64,000 nucleotides of DNA from Rhodoblastus sp963703385 (GCA_963703385.1 OY969816.1:1736001-1800000); one strand, 5' to 3'; shown: positions 1 to 9,370, counted from the stretch's first letter. Numbers and translations are program-made. The notes: generated from the sequence alone by a model not told the origin.

Positions 1-774
1 AGCGCCGCGCCGGCCATGCCGCAGACGCCGGACTGGATCGTCACGATGGGCGGGACGATGGGCGTTCAGCCGAGCTATCCCGGCGCCAGGAGCTATACTT
101 TCCTGGGCATGCCGACCCTGGAATTCCGCCGCGAGGATCAGCCGCCGCGCTTCAGTTCGCCGGACGACGATTTCAGCTTCATCGTGCTGCACAACGATTG
201 GCTCGCGGTCGGTCCCGCCGCCAACTATGTCAACAGCCGGTCGGTGCGGGACAATCCCGCCCTGTATGGCATGAACGGCGTCGACGCCAGCATCGAGCTT
301 GGCGCCTTCGCCGAGTGGACGCCTTTGTCCTTCCTGCGCGTGCGCGGCGAAGTCCGCAAGGCGGTGACCGGCTACGACGGCATGGCCTACGCGCTGGACG
401 GCGACCTCTGGAAAAGGTTCGGGCAGGTGACGCTGTCGATCGGCCCGCGGCTCAATTTCAACAACGATCAATACGCGTCGTCGTTCTTCTCGGTGGCGCC
501 GTGGCAGGCCGCGCTGAACCAGACGGTCGGCGGCTTGCTCACCCCCTACCGGGCCACGGGCGGCCTGACCTCGGCCGGCTTCACCGCCGCCGCGCGCTAT
601 GAGGTGAATGAATTCTGGCGCGTCAGCGTCTTCGGCAATTATCAGGTTCTGACCGGCAGCGTCGCCGACAGTCCGCTGGTCCTTCATACCGGATCGCGCG
701 ACCAGTTCACGGCCGGCGTCGAAATCGCCTACCACTACCGCACCGGCGCCCTGTCCTTCCTGCCGACCTTCTGA
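1..774 (+). CDS. MipA/OmpV family outer membrane protein (5' partial)
   Basis: The frame is open to the left edge of the window, so the start and signal peptide are missing; the first visible codons read S-A-A-P-A, like the end of a signal sequence. The remaining 250 or so residues are a beta-barrel pattern of alternating hydrophobic strands and short turns ending in an aromatic residue (F), as in outer membrane proteins. Features such as a GAFAEW stretch, repeated strands of the RVRGEVRKAV type and a final GVEIAYHYR strand match MipA/OmpV scaffolding proteins. A clear rho-independent terminator follows. The family call is from recognition of the pattern; substrate or partner is unknown. Confidence 0.75.
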   Translation, partial: SAAPAMPQTPDWIVTMGGTMGVQPSYPGARSYTFLGMPTLEFRREDQPPRFSSPDDDFSFIVLHNDWLAVGPAANYVNSRSVRDNPALYGMNGVDASIELGAFAEWTPLSFLRVRGEVRKAVTGYDGMAYALDGDLWKRFGQVTLSIGPRLNFNNDQYASSFFSVAPWQAALNQTVGGLLTPYRATGGLTSAGFTAAARYEVNEFWRVSVFGNYQVLTGSVADSPLVLHTGSRDQFTAGVEIAYHYRTGALSFLPTF

Positions 775-806
775 TCGAAGCCCGACGTAGCGGCGCAAAT
801 GCGTAC

Positions 807-831
807 GGCCCGGACATCCGGGCCTTTTTTT
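807..831 (+). terminator. Rho-independent terminator after the MipA-like gene
   Basis: A perfect 7-bp inverted repeat (GGCCCGG / CCGGGCC) with a 4-nt loop is followed by seven T residues. It lies 33 bp after the stop codon of the upstream porin gene. Confidence 0.9.
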
Positions 832-869
832 CCTTGCGCGCGGAAGAATTGCGCGCGGAAGACAGGCGT

Positions 870-1691
870 TCAGTCGCGCTTTTTCAGATGCTGTTCGAGA
901 TAGACCAGCGCGACCTGACGATCCGCGTCATTGGCCGCCTTCATGTCCTGGTCGTAGAGGACCAGGACCCATTGCTGGACCTTGCCGTTCGCGCCTTCGC
1001 GCGCGAGCGTCAGCCACATCAGGCCGCGCGCCCGCTGGACCGGAAGGCCGTCGCCGCAAAACAGCAGATGGCCGAGCAGCGCCTGAGATTCGACATGGCC
1101 CTTTGCGGCGGCGAGATAGAGCCAGCGCGCGGCCTGCCGATTGTCCTTGGCGAGACCGGCGGCGCCGTCCATGTAAAGCCGAGCGAGATTGTACTGGGCG
1201 TCAGGATCGCCGAAATTCGTCGCGGCGTAACGGAACATGCGCATCGCATGCTCCGGATCGGCCTTCAGGCGCGAGCCGCCGATGCCATTGAGCTCGAACA
1301 CGCCGACCGCGACAAAAGCGCTGGCGACGACGGAATGCTCGCGCCAATTGGCGTGGTCCTCGTCATATTTGTCGACGATCTGCAGAAAATATTGATAGGC
1401 CTTGTAATCGTCGTGCGGCACGCCGTCGCCATCGGCGTACATTTTGCCGAGCTTCCATTGCGCCAGCGTCTCGCCGCCGGCGGCCGCGTATTTCAGCGCC
1501 TCGACCGACGACGCGGCATGGCCGGCGCGAAAATCCTCCACCGCCGCTTCCAGCGCCTGGTGCGGATTCTTGAAAATGTCGAGAGTCTTGCCCGAGGACG
1601 AGGCGGCGCCGGAGCCGTCGAAGGCGAAAGCCGTCGCGCCGCAGCACGCGGCTCCCAGACATGCCAGAAATATTCGCCCCAACGCCGACAT
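870..1691 (-). CDS. exoR: ExoR-like periplasmic Sel1-repeat regulator
   Basis: The protein has a signal peptide followed by Sel1-like (SLR/TPR) repeats: AQWKLGKMYADGDGV, DAQYNLARLYMDG, QALLGHLLFCGDG. Order, spacing and the C-terminal part (GLMWLTLARE, then VYLEQHLKK) match rhizobial ExoR, a periplasmic protein that inhibits the ExoS-ChvI two-component system controlling exopolysaccharide and motility. The ATG at 1691 is preferred, about 273 residues, because GGGAG lies just upstream; a longer GTG-started form reaches 1718. It is followed at some distance by the terminator-bearing end of the porin gene on the other strand. Function here is inferred from family; exoS and chvI are not in the window. 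Confidence 0.8.
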   Translation of the reverse strand: MSALGRIFLACLGAACCGATAFAFDGSGAASSSGKTLDIFKNPHQALEAAVEDFRAGHAASSVEALKYAAAGGETLAQWKLGKMYADGDGVPHDDYKAYQYFLQIVDKYDEDHANWREHSVVASAFVAVGVFELNGIGGSRLKADPEHAMRMFRYAATNFGDPDAQYNLARLYMDGAAGLAKDNRQAARWLYLAAAKGHVESQALLGHLLFCGDGLPVQRARGLMWLTLAREGANGKVQQWVLVLYDQDMKAANDADRQVALVYLEQHLKKRD

Positions 1692-1945
1692 CACGCACAG
1701 TCTCCCGGCGCCCTGCACCGAAGGACGCCTACCCCTGACGAACTAGCTTTTCTTTTATGGCTGAATCGCGGCGGCGCCTTTTCAAACTTCGGGCTTTCTG
1801 AAGTTGGATTTCGACTGTTGCGCCCAAGCCACAACACCCGCCGCGACCGAAACCCGCAAAAGCTTGATTCACGAAGGCGAAAAAACGATCGCCGAAAAAG
1901 TTGCAAAAAAGCCAAGCTCGCGGATCGCGAAGAATTGAACGCGTG

Positions 1946-2036
1946 AGGGCTGTCCCCTCTCCCCATGGGCCGCCCGCCAGAACGGCCGTCCCTTTGGAAG
2001 GCCGTTCTGACGAACGGCCTGTGGGGGAGAACGGAA
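1946..2036. repeat. Palindromic intergenic repeat element, copy 1 (downstream of valS)
   Basis: Within the 352-bp gap between exoR and valS lies a nested palindrome: outer arms of the CTCCCCATGGGCC / GGCCTGTGGGGGAG type, and a perfect 9-bp inner pair (AGAACGGCC / GGCCGTTCT). The core shares the sequence GTTCTGACGAACGG, in inverted orientation, with the element upstream of valS at 4966-5121. The rest of the gap (1692-1945) shows no gene and a run of A/T-rich sequence that probably holds the exoR promoter. Confidence 0.65.
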
Positions 2037-2043
2037 TCGGCGT

Positions 2044-4818
2044 TCACCCCAGCAATTTCAGCGCGGCGGTCATCTTTTCCAGCCGCGCGACGGCCTGCTC
2101 GCGCCGTTCGTGGTTTTCCTCGACCACCTCTTCCGGCGCGCGGCGGAGGAAATCGGCGTTGCCGAGCTTGGCGTCGATCCTGGCGATTTCCTTTTGCTCA
2201 GCGGCGACGCTTTTTTCCAGCCGCGCGCGTTCGGCGTCGAAATCGATGATCCCTTCGAGCGGCAGCGCCAGGACTGTCCCGCGCGCGACCAGTTGAACCG
2301 ATTGCGGCGGCGCCTTGGCGCGCGTCTCGATGCCCGAGAGCCGCGCCAACCGCTGCATCGTCTCCGCCCAGCGTTTTGCGCGGCGCTCGTCGGCGTCGCC
2401 CGCCCCGACCAGAACCAGCGGGACTTGCGCGCCCGCCGGCACGTTCATCTCCGCGCGGGCCGAGCGCACCGCCGAGACGACATCGACCAGCCAGCCGATT
2501 TCCGCTTCGGCCTCCGCATCCTCCAGCCCGCGCAGATCGGGCCATTGCGCCAGCGCCAGCATGGATTCGCGCGGACAATCCTGGCCGCGGATCGCCCAGA
2601 TTTCCTCGGTGAGGAAGGGCATGAAGGGATGGAGCAGCTTGCAGATCTGGTCGAGGACGAAGGCGACGGAATCGCGCGTCTCGTTCTTGGTCGGGCCGTC
2701 CGGCCCCTGCAACAGGGGTTTGGCCAGCTCCAGGCTCCAGTCGCAGAAAATGTTCCACACGAAGCGATAGGCCGCCTGGGCCGCCTCGTTGAATTTATAT
2801 TGGGTCAGCGCGGTTTCGACCTCGGCTGACGCCCGCGCCGCTTCGCCGATGATCCAGCGGTTGAGGATTTCGCGCGGCTTGGTCGGGTCGAAGCCGTGGC
2901 GGCCCCGGCACTGGTTCATTTCCGCGAAACGCGCGGCGTTCCAGATCTTGGTCGCGAAATTGCGATAGCCTTCGACGCGCGAGGTCGCGAGCTTGATGTC
3001 CCGCCCCTGCGCCGCCATGGCCGCGAGCGTGAAGCGCAGGGCGTCGGCGCCGTAAGTGTCGATGAGATTCAGGGGATCGATGACGTTCCCCTTGGACTTC
3101 GACATTTTAGCGCCCTTCTCGTCGCGCACCAGCGCGTGAAGATAGACTTGGCGGAACGGAACCTTGTGCTGGAAATGCAGCCCGAACATCATCATTCGGG
3201 CGACCCAGAAAAAGATGATGTCGAAGCCGGTGACCAGGACGTCGGTCGGATAGCGCGCCGCGAGATCGTTGCTGTCCTCGGGCCAGCCGAGCGTGGACAT
3301 CGGCCATAGGCCCGACGAGAACCAGGTGTCGAGCACGTCCTCGTCGCGGGTCAGCAGGTCGGCGGCCGTGTCGGGATCGCCAGCGATGGCCTGGGCCTCG
3401 GCGTCGCTGTAGATTTCCCGCTTGACTGCGTCGGCCAGCGCGTCGGCCAGCGCCTCCTCCTCGCTTTCGGCGACGTAGACCGCGCCCCAGGGCGAATACC
3501 ACGCGGGAATCTGGTGGCCCCACCAGAGCTGGCGCGAGATGCACCAGGGCTGGATTTTTTCCAGCCAGTCGAAAAAGGTCTTTTCCCAGTTCTTCGGGAC
3601 AAAGGCCGTCTCGCCCGAACGCACCGCCGCAAGCGCCGGGCCGGCCAGGGCCCTGGCGTCCACATACCATTGGTCGGTGAGCCATGGCTCGATCACCACG
3701 CCCGAGCGGTCGCCATGCGGGACCTGATGTTGGTGGGTCTCGATGGTTGCGATCAGGCCGCGCGACTCCATGGCGGCGATCACCGCCTTGCGCGCCTCCT
3801 CGCGCGATAGGCCATGCAGGCTGTCGAGGGTCTCGGACAGGTCGTCGTTCTCGATCACGCCTTGCACAAAAGCCTCGTTCTCCTTCAGCAACAGGCGGGC
3901 CTCGGCGTCGAGGATGTTCACCAGCGGCAGCTTGTGACGCGAACCGACCTCGAAGTCGTTGAAATCATGGGCCGGAGTGATTTTCACCGCGCCCGAGCCC
4001 TTTTCGGGATCCGAATAGGAATCGGCGACGATCGGGATCAGGCGTCCGACCAGAGGCAGGCGCACGAAACGGCCGTGCAGATGGAGATAGCGCTCGTCCT
4101 CGGGATGGACCGCCACCGCGGTGTCGCCAAGCATGGTCTCGGGGCGGGTCGTGGCGACGACGATATATTCGTCGGTCGCGACGCCGTTCTCGTCGACCAG
4201 CGGATATTTGAAATGCCAGAGCGAGCCCTTGACGTCCTGAGACACGACCTCGATGTCGGAGACCGCCGTCAGCAGCTTGGGGTCCCAGTTGACGAGGCGC
4301 TTGTCCTTGTAGATCAGCCCGGCGCGATAAAGCTCGACGAATGCCTTCAGCACGGCTTTAGACGAGCCGGGGTCCATGGTGAAGCGCTCCCGCGACCAGT
4401 CGCAGGAGGCGCCGAGGCGCCTGAGCTGGTTGACGATGGCGCCGCCGGATTCCGCCTTCCAGGCCCAGACCTTTTCGAGAAAGGCGTCTCGGCCCAGATC
4501 GCGGCGACCGGGCTCGCCGGCGGCGGCGAGGCGCCGTTCGACCACCATCTGGGTGGCGATGCCGGCATGGTCCACGCCCGGCTGCCATAGCACATTCTTG
4601 CCGCGCATGCGCTCGAAGCGGCAGAGGATGTCCTGCAAGGTATTGTTGAGCGCGTGGCCCATGTGCAGCGTGCCGGTGACGTTCGGCGGCGGAATGACCA
4701 CGGTAAAAGTCTTGGTGCCGAGGCGCTCGGGACGGTCGGCGCGGAAGGCGCCTGCGGCCTCCCAATCGGCCGCGATGCGGGCCTCGACGGCGGCGGGGTC
4801 GAAAGTCTTTTCCATCAT
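2044..4818 (-). CDS. valS: Valyl-tRNA synthetase
   Basis: Class I aminoacyl-tRNA synthetase that charges tRNA-Val in the cytoplasm. The 924-residue length is normal. The ATP-binding HIGH-type motif is HMGH near residues 52-55, after the family signature PPPNVTGTLHMGHAL. The KMSKS loop is at about 571-575 (GAKMSKSKGN). The large connective peptide 1 editing domain, with TTRPETMLGDTAV, lies between them. The C-terminal 60-70 residues form the ValRS coiled-coil tRNA-binding arm, rich in Glu, Arg and Ala. Two Met codons are adjacent at the start (MMEKTF), so the true start may be one codon further in. The gene is flanked on both sides by related palindromic repeats. Confidence 0.98.
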   Translation of the reverse strand: MMEKTFDPAAVEARIAADWEAAGAFRADRPERLGTKTFTVVIPPPNVTGTLHMGHALNNTLQDILCRFERMRGKNVLWQPGVDHAGIATQMVVERRLAAAGEPGRRDLGRDAFLEKVWAWKAESGGAIVNQLRRLGASCDWSRERFTMDPGSSKAVLKAFVELYRAGLIYKDKRLVNWDPKLLTAVSDIEVVSQDVKGSLWHFKYPLVDENGVATDEYIVVATTRPETMLGDTAVAVHPEDERYLHLHGRFVRLPLVGRLIPIVADSYSDPEKGSGAVKITPAHDFNDFEVGSRHKLPLVNILDAEARLLLKENEAFVQGVIENDDLSETLDSLHGLSREEARKAVIAAMESRGLIATIETHQHQVPHGDRSGVVIEPWLTDQWYVDARALAGPALAAVRSGETAFVPKNWEKTFFDWLEKIQPWCISRQLWWGHQIPAWYSPWGAVYVAESEEEALADALADAVKREIYSDAEAQAIAGDPDTAADLLTRDEDVLDTWFSSGLWPMSTLGWPEDSNDLAARYPTDVLVTGFDIIFFWVARMMMFGLHFQHKVPFRQVYLHALVRDEKGAKMSKSKGNVIDPLNLIDTYGADALRFTLAAMAAQGRDIKLATSRVEGYRNFATKIWNAARFAEMNQCRGRHGFDPTKPREILNRWIIGEAARASAEVETALTQYKFNEAAQAAYRFVWNIFCDWSLELAKPLLQGPDGPTKNETRDSVAFVLDQICKLLHPFMPFLTEEIWAIRGQDCPRESMLALAQWPDLRGLEDAEAEAEIGWLVDVVSAVRSARAEMNVPAGAQVPLVLVGAGDADERRAKRWAETMQRLARLSGIETRAKAPPQSVQLVARGTVLALPLEGIIDFDAERARLEKSVAAEQKEIARIDAKLGNADFLRRAPEEVVEENHERREQAVARLEKMTAALKLLG

Positions 4819-4965
4819 GGGCTGAGAACCGGATTCGCGCGGGATTTCGGCGCAACAAATCCGAGCGCGCCGCGCAAGTCAATGAAGATGGAGCGGGTAT
4901 GGGCTATTTGGAAAGAAAGAACCGGCTGGCGACTGCCGATCGAGGAAGCGCGAAGGCTGGCTGGA

Positions 4966-5121
4966 CCCCTCATCCGGCGCTGACGCGCCACCTTCTCCCG
5001 CCATAGGCCGTTCGTCAGAACGCCCGTCCAAAGACGGGCTATGGGGAGAAGGGAAGCTGCGGCGCCGGCGGAATCCTTCTCCCCTTGCGGGAGAAGGTGG
5101 CCCGAAGGGCCGGATGAGGGG
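4966..5121. repeat. Nested palindromic repeat element, copy 2 (between valS and popZ)
   Basis: This fills most of the 304-bp gap between valS and popZ. The outer arms (about 35 bp each, starting CCCCTCATCCGGC and ending GCCGGATGAGGGG) pair nearly perfectly. Between them lies a second palindrome whose arms read CTTCTCCC..CCATAG and CTATGGGGAGAAG, with the core GTTCGTCAGAAC also seen at 2003-2016. This is the form of dispersed palindromic elements common in Hyphomicrobiales. No gene is visible. Confidence 0.75.
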
Positions 5122-5122
5122 T

Positions 5123-6103
5123 TCACCCCCGCCCGCGCGCGATGCGTTCGATTTCGGCGCGGACCAGCCGTTCGACCACGACGGGCAGATTGTCGTCGAG
5201 CCAGGCCTTGAGCATGGGCCTCAGCATTTCCCGCGTGACCCGCTCGACCATTTCGGGATCGCGCAGCATCAGGCTTTCCGCCAGCGCCTCGAACGAGGCG
5301 CCGATGCGGGCGCCGCTGGCCGATGAAAGCAGCACGGGCTCGTCGGCGCCGCTTTTCAATTGCGGCGCCGCGACGCGGCCCGTGGCCGGACGAGCGGACG
5401 GCGGCGCGTCCGGGATGGGCGCGGGCGTCTGATCGGCGGCGCCTGGCGCCTGCAGGGGCGGCGTCGCGACTTTGAGCCGGGCCTCCGCGTGTTGGTCGAT
5501 GGACGCCGCCGGCTGCGGGGCTTTGGGTGCAGCCAGCTCCAGGCGCGGCGCTTCCGCGACGGCAGGCGCGAGTTCGCGCGGGGCGGATTCGGCCGGCTCG
5601 ATGCGCTGCTCGACCTCTCGGGGCGCGTTCGCCGGCGCTTCGGCTTGAGCGCGTTCAGCCGCGGCGGCGGGCGCGGAAATTTTTGGCGCTTCGCGCAGCG
5701 ACGGACGCGCGGCCGGCGCCTCGGCCGGGGCGAAGTCGCGCAATTTCAGCGACGGCGCCTTGTCCGCGACGGAAACGATGCGCGGCGACGGAGGGCGAAA
5801 GAGAGGCGCCGTCGCCACCCCGCCTGTAAATTCGGACACAGCTTCGCCGCCCCGAAACAGCTTCTGGCCGGAGCCGGGCGGAACTTCGGTCGTCGCCGCC
5901 GGCGCCGGCGCCGGCGCGGCGGGACGAGCAGGAGCAGTGGGGGTGGACCCGGGCGCGGCGGCGCGGGGGCGGCTCAGGGGCAAGACGTCGTCGTCGGCGA
6001 TGATGCGGCGAATTGAGGCGAGGATGTCATCCATCGACGGTTCGCGCGCGGCGACCTCCGCGGGCGACGGGCTGGATTGGGACGGGCCGTTCTCTACGGT
6101 CAT
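5123..6103 (-). CDS. popZ: PopZ (DUF2497) cell-pole organising protein
   Basis: The protein has the three-part PopZ layout: a short conserved N-terminal helix (EPSMDDILASIRRIIADD), a long acidic, Pro/Ala-rich disordered middle, and a conserved C-terminal oligomerisation region (LRPMLKAWLDDNLPVVVERL, then VRAEIERIARG). PopZ forms a polar matrix that anchors ParB-parS and recruits cell-cycle proteins. The middle is longer than in Caulobacter. The ATG at 6103 (MTVENG) is chosen; an upstream in-frame Met at 6121 is possible. Its position next to valS is the usual arrangement in alphaproteobacteria. Confidence 0.9.
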   Translation of the reverse strand: MTVENGPSQSSPSPAEVAAREPSMDDILASIRRIIADDDVLPLSRPRAAAPGSTPTAPARPAAPAPAPAATTEVPPGSGQKLFRGGEAVSEFTGGVATAPLFRPPSPRIVSVADKAPSLKLRDFAPAEAPAARPSLREAPKISAPAAAAERAQAEAPANAPREVEQRIEPAESAPRELAPAVAEAPRLELAAPKAPQPAASIDQHAEARLKVATPPLQAPGAADQTPAPIPDAPPSARPATGRVAAPQLKSGADEPVLLSSASGARIGASFEALAESLMLRDPEMVERVTREMLRPMLKAWLDDNLPVVVERLVRAEIERIARGRG

Positions 6104-6272
6104 GTGTCTCATCGCTCGCAACGAAACGCCAAGGGGTGAAAATGCGAGGCGCTCACGATCAGATTCGCCACCCGGTCACGGTGCGCTCTTGCGCCAACGC
6201 GCGCAAGAGCGCAGGGCGCCACTTCGATCGCCGCCCACCGATTTTTGTGCGGCGGGCGCTCGAAGCCGCGGG

Positions 6273-7670
6273 TCAGCGGCCGTCCGGCGTGTCGATGCCG
6301 AAGAACCGGTTCTTCGTCTGCTGATAATGCTGGCTCGGATTGTATTCGACGACGCCGAGGCCGAGATTTTGGGCGGAAAGCCGGCCCATAGCCCCCAGCA
6401 CCGCATAGGAGGCGACCACCCGGTCGTGCTGGGCCTGCACCAGCTCGACGCGCGTGTTGAGCAGGGTCTGCTCGGCGTTGAGCACGTCGAGCGTGGTGCG
6501 CTGGCCGACCTTGGCTTCCTCACGCACGCCATTCAGCGCGATTTCCGCCGCCTTGACCGCCGCCTCGAAGGACACGATCGCGGCGCGCGCCGCCTGCAAC
6601 TGGCCCCAGGCGGTCACCACGCCGGCGCGCGCCTGATCGCGCGCGCTGGCGACCGCGATCTGCGCCTGGTTCAGCTTCTCCTTGGCCTGGCGAATCGCCG
6701 CATATTCCTGGCCGCCCTGATAGATCGGCACGGTGACCTGGCCGCCGATCGAAGCCGAAAAGACGTTGTAACCCGGATAGCCGCTGGTGTCGGTCGAATT
6801 TTGCACCTGACCGACCACGCTGACGGTCGGCGCGAGCGCGGCTTCCGCGACCTTCACCGCGTCCTCGGCGACGTCGACCTGATGGAGGGCGCCAAGGACC
6901 GCCGGATGTTCGGTAAGGGAAATCGCGATCGCCTCGTCGAGCAACGGCGGCAGCAGTTTTTCGATCGGACGGGCCGGCTGCAAACGCGCCGGCTGGATCC
7001 CGATCACTTGGCGAAAGGTGGCGATGCTCGCCTGGAGATTGGATTCAGCGACCGCGACGGTGGCGGTTCCGCTCGCCAGCGAGGATTCCGCCTGGGCGAC
7101 GTCGGTGCGGGTCACCTCGCCGACCTGGAAGCGGTCACGCGTCTGCTGCAGCTGAACCTCGAGAACCTTGACGTTGTTGCGGTTCAGGCCAAGCACCGCC
7201 GTGTTTGCCAAGACGTCCATATAGGCCTTCGAAGCGGTCTGGAGCGTCGTCACTTCGGTTTGGCGCAATTGTTCGCGCGCCATCAGAACCGAGGATTCCG
7301 CCTGATTGACCGAATTTGCGGTGCGCATGCCGTCGAAAAGGGTCTGGGTCACCTGCGCCTGTCCCGTCACGGGCACGGCGGCGAGCTTCTGAGCCTGGCT
7401 CGTCTCGCCGAAAAGACCTTGGACATTCGACACCTGGTAATTCACCGTCCCCTGCGCCTGCACCTTGGGCATCCAGCCGGACTTGGCCTGGGGCACGCCC
7501 TCGTCGCTCGCGCGGACGGCGGCGCGCTGCTGATTGATGTCGGGATTGTTCAGATAGGCGCGCGACAAGGCGTCGGACATGGTTTCGGCCGCGACCGGAC
7601 CGGGTCCGAGAACAAGGGCCGCCAAAGTCAGGCCGACATGAGATGAAAGCCGCAAAATCAATGCCCCCAC
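6273..7670 (-). CDS. tolC: TolC family outer membrane efflux protein
   Basis: Type I secretion or efflux outer membrane channel. A signal peptide with cleavage after about residue 28 (GPVAAE) is followed by two long TolC repeats of alternating helices and strands: SDALSRAYLNNPDI at the start of the first, and VGQRTTLDVLNAEQTLLNTR in the second, which is the typical equatorial-domain signature. The 465-residue length is normal. The start used is a GTG at 7670; nearby TTG codons at 7661 and 7655 are alternatives, as no strong ribosome-binding site decides. It lies downstream of the Pcm-like gene on the same strand, a common alphaproteobacterial pairing. No inner membrane or periplasmic partner is encoded here. 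Confidence 0.93.
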   Translation of the reverse strand: MGALILRLSSHVGLTLAALVLGPGPVAAETMSDALSRAYLNNPDINQQRAAVRASDEGVPQAKSGWMPKVQAQGTVNYQVSNVQGLFGETSQAQKLAAVPVTGQAQVTQTLFDGMRTANSVNQAESSVLMAREQLRQTEVTTLQTASKAYMDVLANTAVLGLNRNNVKVLEVQLQQTRDRFQVGEVTRTDVAQAESSLASGTATVAVAESNLQASIATFRQVIGIQPARLQPARPIEKLLPPLLDEAIAISLTEHPAVLGALHQVDVAEDAVKVAEAALAPTVSVVGQVQNSTDTSGYPGYNVFSASIGGQVTVPIYQGGQEYAAIRQAKEKLNQAQIAVASARDQARAGVVTAWGQLQAARAAIVSFEAAVKAAEIALNGVREEAKVGQRTTLDVLNAEQTLLNTRVELVQAQHDRVVASYAVLGAMGRLSAQNLGLGVVEYNPSQHYQQTKNRFFGIDTPDGR

Positions 7671-7911
7671 AAGGCGCCGGACCGTGCAACCCCACGGACC
7701 GCGGACGACCTCTGCGCCCGCCCTCGCCGACGGTCATGTAAACTGTTCAAAGATTTATCGATATGAGCCATGGCGTCAACCTGAGGTTCCGGGCTGCAGC
7801 CCCGGATTTTCCGAAATCCTGCCGTCATAGGTACGATTGTTCAAACACTGAGCCCCAAAAGACACAGCGCGTCGAGCCGGCGCGGCGTGACGGCCCCGAT
7901 CGGAAGCGAGT

Positions 7912-8595
7912 TCAGAAAACGAACGCCGCCGGCTTGGCGAAAGCGTGCAGCGCGCCCGCCGAGGCGTCGAACAGCGGACGCGGCGACGCCTGCCCGCCGG
8001 CGCGCCGGTAAAGGATCGCCTTGCCGACCCGCGCGTCGGGCTTGTCGGACACGATCCCGACCAGCCGGCCGCCCTCCGCGAGCTGGTTCAGCAGGGCGCC
8101 GAAAGCGCCCTGGCTCACGCCGTCGACGATGATCGCGTCGAAAGGCGAATCAGCCGGCGCCCCCGCCGCCAGCGGCCCGACAAAAGATTTGGCGTTGGTC
8201 AGGCCGAGGGTCTCGAAATTGGCCGTGGCCCGCGCCGCCAGGCTCTCGTCGTCATCGAGGCTGACCACCGATTTGACGAGGCCGGCGGCCAGAGCGGCGG
8301 CATAGCCGGTCCCGCCCGCCACCACCAGGACGCGGTCGTCGGCGAGCAGATGCGCCTCCTTGAGCAGGCGGGCGAGAATCAGGGGCGCGGTCATCTCGCG
8401 CCGGGTCTTGCCGGAAACAACCAGCCGCGCGTCGGAATAGGCCAGGCTGGCGAAGGCGGGATCGACGAAGATTTCGCGGGGAACGTCTCTCATCCGGGCC
8501 TGCACGCGGCGGTCGGACACATCGAAGGTGCGGATCTGGCGCTCGACCATGGTTTCCCGCAGCGCGGCGGTGGAGGCGAAGGAAAGGTTCTGCAT
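7912..8595 (-). CDS. Protein-L-isoaspartate O-methyltransferase-like protein
   Basis: A 227-residue SAM-dependent methyltransferase of the PCMT family. The N-terminal region (AALRETMVERQIRTFDVSDRRV, then PREIFVD) is typical of the family. The SAM motif I is altered: VVAGGTGYAAALAA replaces the usual GSGYQAA-type sequence, so the glycine-rich turn is kept but the acidic residue before it is absent. This divergent form is the one regularly found upstream of tolC in alphaproteobacteria, and whether it still repairs isoaspartate is unproven. About 240 bp without a gene separates it from tolC. Confidence 0.8.
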   Translation of the reverse strand: MQNLSFASTAALRETMVERQIRTFDVSDRRVQARMRDVPREIFVDPAFASLAYSDARLVVSGKTRREMTAPLILARLLKEAHLLADDRVLVVAGGTGYAAALAAGLVKSVVSLDDDESLAARATANFETLGLTNAKSFVGPLAAGAPADSPFDAIIVDGVSQGAFGALLNQLAEGGRLVGIVSDKPDARVGKAILYRRAGGQASPRPLFDASAGALHAFAKPAAFVF

Positions 8596-8746
8596 TGTTC
8601 GTCCGTCGAAAATCCGTCTCGCCGGGAAGGGTGAACCCGTCCGATCGGCTTTCCGGCTTTATAAGCGGAGGCGTCGGCTCTGTCCACTTGACGCGGCGCC
8701 GAAGAAGATCGCAGGCTCCCGAAAAACGGATAGGCCCGGGGAACTC

Positions 8747-9313
8747 ATGGACGAATCGCCGACCGAACATTTCGAACACGCCGAACACGCCGAGCATGTG
8801 GCCCATCTCGGCGACCGTCGCCTGATCATGGTCTCGATCACCATCGCGGTTCTGGCGGTGCTGGCGGCGGCGGTCGGCAGTCTCGAAACGATCGAGACGG
8901 CGGCCACTCTGGGCGCGAAGAACGAGGCCGTGCTGATGCAGGCCCGGGCGAGCGACGCCTGGGGCTTTTATCAGGCCAAGAGCATGAAAAGGAATCTCTA
9001 TGTGGCCTTGTCGGAGATGGCGGGAGCGAAAGCCGCCGATTTCACCGCCCAGGCTGGCCGCTACGCCAGGGAGCAGCAAGCGATTCAGGCTCAGGCCAGG
9101 GAATATGAGGCCGAGGTGACCGCCGCCCTGACCAAGAGCGAAGTCCATGAGCGGCGCCACCACATTCTCACCTTCGCCGTGACCCTGCTTCATATCGCCA
9201 TCGCGGTCGCGACCATCGCCATCATCCTGCGCGGAATGCTGTGGCCGTGGCGCACGGCGATCGGCCTCGGCGCGGCGGGAACCCTGGCCACGGCCCTGGC
9301 CTATCTGCTCTGA
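8747..9313 (+). CDS. DUF4337 membrane protein
   Basis: About 188 residues with a His/Glu-rich N-terminus (EHAEHAEHVAHLGDRR), one transmembrane helix near residues 25-45, a long soluble coiled-coil-like middle rich in Ala, Gln and Glu, and a C-terminal pair of transmembrane helices. The layout and the conserved stretch WGFYQAKSMKRNLY match DUF4337. The ATG at 8747 is preceded by GGGGA; longer forms upstream overlap the divergent Pcm-like gene and are unlikely. The function of the family is unknown. Confidence 0.8.
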   Translation: MDESPTEHFEHAEHAEHVAHLGDRRLIMVSITIAVLAVLAAAVGSLETIETAATLGAKNEAVLMQARASDAWGFYQAKSMKRNLYVALSEMAGAKAADFTAQAGRYAREQQAIQAQAREYEAEVTAALTKSEVHERRHHILTFAVTLLHIAIAVATIAIILRGMLWPWRTAIGLGAAGTLATALAYLL

Positions 9314-9328
9314 TATGCATTCGGCATG

Positions 9329-9358
9329 AATCATGCGGAATATCGATTCCGCATGATT
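9329..9358. repeat. Perfect 13-bp inverted repeat between convergent genes
   Basis: Two 13-bp arms (AATCATGCGGAAT and ATTCCGCATGATT) with a 4-nt loop lie just after the DUF4337 stop codon. There is no T tract, so this may be a bidirectional stem-loop or a palindromic protein-binding site. Confidence 0.7.
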
Positions 9359-9370
9359 TGCCACGGCGCG

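Noticed and set aside
5760..7646. A long plus-strand frame opposite popZ and tolC
   Set aside because: Shadow of popZ and tolC codons, no start signal and no domain.
7785..7815. Hairpin in the spacer between tolC and the Pcm-like gene as a terminator
   Set aside because: The stem is plausible (TCCGGG / CCCGGA) but there is no T tract on the minus strand, the only strand with a gene ending there.
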